Origin: Neocallimastix lanati (nom. inval.)
Taxonomy: Eukaryota > Neocallimastigomycota > Neocallimastigomycetes > Neocallimastigales > Neocallimastigaceae
Direction: 5' to 3'
NCBI GenBank assembly: GCA_016946835.1
Contig: JACVTC010000241.1
Span: forward strand, 7,501 to 27,500
DNA: 20,000 nucleotides
The notes beneath the pieces are model-generated. The model was not told where the DNA came from. It made no database searches and worked only from the letters and a program-made list of their open reading frames with translations. Shown here in pieces: positions 18,655 to 20,000 of the stretch. Every line of letters starts with the position of its first letter. The stretch's first letter is position 1. The position numbers and the translations under genes were made by a program.

Positions 18655-19193
18655 TTTTTCTGTATATACTTAATTTTTGTAGTTAATATCAATTAATAAT
18701 AACAATTTATTTTTTTTTTCTTTATTGATGTAATAGAATATTAAAAAAAATATATATATATTTTTAATTTTAATTATTAATATATTTTTTTTTATTAATT
18801 TAATATTTAGTATTATCCATAATAATAGTTTATTTATTTATTTTTTTTTTTTTTTTTTTTATTTCTGATACCTTATTTAAAGATAAATTATTAAAGTACA
18901 TATAAAAAAAAATAAAATAAACCAAATATAATTATAATAATGAAATAAAAATGAACAATTATAACTAATATAATATAATATATATAATCATATATACTTA
19001 TATACATATAATATATATTTAAAATTTTCTAATTTTCTAATTTTGAAATTTTATAATTTTATATTTTTTATAAATTTTGCGATTTAAAATTTATTTTTAT
19101 TATTTTTTTTTTCTATTTTTATAAATTTATATTATTTATTTTTTATTGTTATTTTCTTTATTTTTTGTTTTTATTACTTTTGATAAAGTCATA
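17976..19193. other. Intergenic DNA and 5' flank of the plus-strand gene
   Basis: The stretch holds TAA-type arrays near 18240-18310, an (AT)n run of about 28 bases at 18618-18646 bounded by A and T runs, and T runs up to the start codon. The promoter of the downstream gene must lie here, but no single element stands out. Confidence 0.5.
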
Positions 19194-19678
19194 ATGAATG
19201 CCTATCCAGCAGAAGTCAGAAGACATTTCGAAAATCTTTCGAGATTAGAAATTCAAATTGAAAATAAAATTACCGAATTAAATGTTTCTTCGGGACCCTT
19301 AACCGAAATTACTCGTATCAATAATTCTATTAATTATCTATTAAGAGAATATGAAAATTTAATTAATGTATATTAATATGTTTTATTATTATTATTATTA
19401 TTATTATTATAATTATTATTATTAATATGTATTAAATATATACTTTTTTTTTAATAATTTTTATTTTTATATTTTAATATCTATTATATATTACATATAA
19501 ATATCATTATTATTATTATTATTACTATTATTATTATTATTATCAAAAATAAAAAAAAAAAATGTATTCTGTTCTAAAATAATAAATCAATAAATCAATA
19601 AATCAATAAATCAATGAATTATAATTTTTTTTTTTTTTGAAATAAAATTATTTTTAATAACAACAACAACAACAACAA

Positions 19679-19714
<36 letters not shown>

Positions 19715-19923
19715 AAGGATATGAACTTGCTCAAGAACAAGATGATGGCAATGTAGCAAAACAAATGGAAAAAAAATTAGAAAAATTAAAATTAAATTTT
19801 AAACAGTATATATGTTTTTTTTTTTTTTTTTTTTTTTATAACCTTTATATAAATATATTAATAATACTAATATACTATAAACTAAAAAATATTTTCAGGA
19901 TATAAAATATAAATTCAATTAAA
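19194..19923 (+). CDS. Small coiled-coil protein, intron-containing; possible Bos1/membrin-type SNARE N-terminus
   Basis: Proposed join: exon 1 19194-19367, exon 2 19714-19805, exon 3 19899-19923. Exon 1 starts MNAYPAEVRRHFENLSRLEI and ends LREYENLIN at a GTATAT donor. Exon 2 begins after an AG that ends a long poly(A) tract and reads EGYELAQEQDDGNVAKQMEK and KLEKLKLNFK, ending at another GTATAT donor. Exon 3 follows a TTTTCAG acceptor and restores the split Gln codon, then DIKYKFN and TAA, giving 96 residues. Phases agree across both introns. The protein is helical and charged with no membrane segment. Spacing of the helices resembles the N-terminal part of the Golgi SNARE Bos1/membrin (short first helix, LTEITRINNSI, REYENL), but the SNARE motif and membrane anchor are absent. 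Exon 3 may therefore be wrong, with true later exons beyond the window. Exons 1 and 2 are well supported by codon use and composition; the family is a tentative inference. Confidence 0.65.
19368..19713 (+). other. Intron 1 with microsatellite and poly(A) acceptor
   Basis: 346 bases, GTATAT donor. It contains (ATT)n arrays, an AATC tandem near 19583-19614, (AAC)7 and then about 32 A bases leading straight into the AG at 19712-19713. No pyrimidine tract precedes the acceptor, which is unusual. Confidence 0.55.
19806..19898 (+). other. Putative intron 2
   Basis: GTATAT donor, T run, then CTAATATACTATAAACTAA (branch-point-like) and a TTTTCAG acceptor. The 93 bases are a normal fungal intron size. 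If the protein is longer, this acceptor may not be the one used. Confidence 0.45.
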
Positions 19924-20000
19924 TATATACTAACATATTAATTTTTTTATTATTATTATTTCATTTTTTATAAAATATTTTTATTATATATACTTTTATT

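Noticed and set aside
1-20000. CRISPR array, bacterial operon, rRNA genes or telomeric repeat
   Set aside because: No regularly spaced direct repeats with unique spacers, no ribosome-binding-site-led gene runs, no rRNA core sequence and no G-rich telomere-type tandem repeats were seen.

Overview
This 20 kb window is a gene-poor, extremely AT-rich eukaryotic region. It has long poly(A)/poly(T) runs, (TA)n, (ATT)n and (AAAT)n microsatellites, spliceosomal introns, Asn-rich coding sequence and decaying paralogue fragments. This best matches a Neocallimastigomycota (anaerobic gut fungus) genome. A dictyostelid or another AT-extreme protist is possible, but those genomes are usually much denser in genes. 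The assignment rests on composition and style, not on a diagnostic marker.

Layout. (1) 1-1741, minus strand: the first 580 codons of a large Asn/Ser/Thr-rich protein that runs off the left edge and looks like the disordered N-terminus of a regulator. (2) 1742-4579: intergenic AT-rich DNA with tetranucleotide repeats. (3) 4585-7822: a complete-looking LTR retroelement of 3,238 bp on the minus strand. It has two apparently identical 217-bp LTRs (TGTTA...TAACA), a 5-bp target-site duplication (AGAAT), a polypurine tract, a U3 TATA box and a primer-binding site matching the anticodon arm of tRNA-Lys(CUU). It has no recognisable gag or pol, so it should be non-autonomous. It carries a decayed fragment of a membrane-protein gene in the sense orientation. 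(4) 7828-13582: long gene-free DNA with homopolymers and two short tandem duplications. (5) 13592-14094: an island of much higher GC with a tRNA-type B-box motif at one end, local hairpins and a poly(A) tail at the other, flanked by possible target-site duplications; a SINE-like retroposon or structured RNA is the working idea. (6) 14440-18000: a cluster of gene remnants. These are an ABC (ABCB-type) transporter pseudogene on the minus strand, a plus-strand reading frame broken by three TAA codons, and two shorter minus-strand relics, plus a perfect 31-bp inverted repeat. (7) 19194-19923: a small intron-containing gene on the plus strand encoding a coiled-coil protein, possibly the N-terminus of a Bos1/membrin-type SNARE.

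No functional pathway links these parts. Two apparently living genes sit at the edges and the middle is shaped by retroelements, gene decay and AT-biased mutation. The most noteworthy object is the retroelement, chiefly its half-tRNA-Lys priming site with further colinear tRNA matches around a 12-bp hairpin, and its captured gene fragment.
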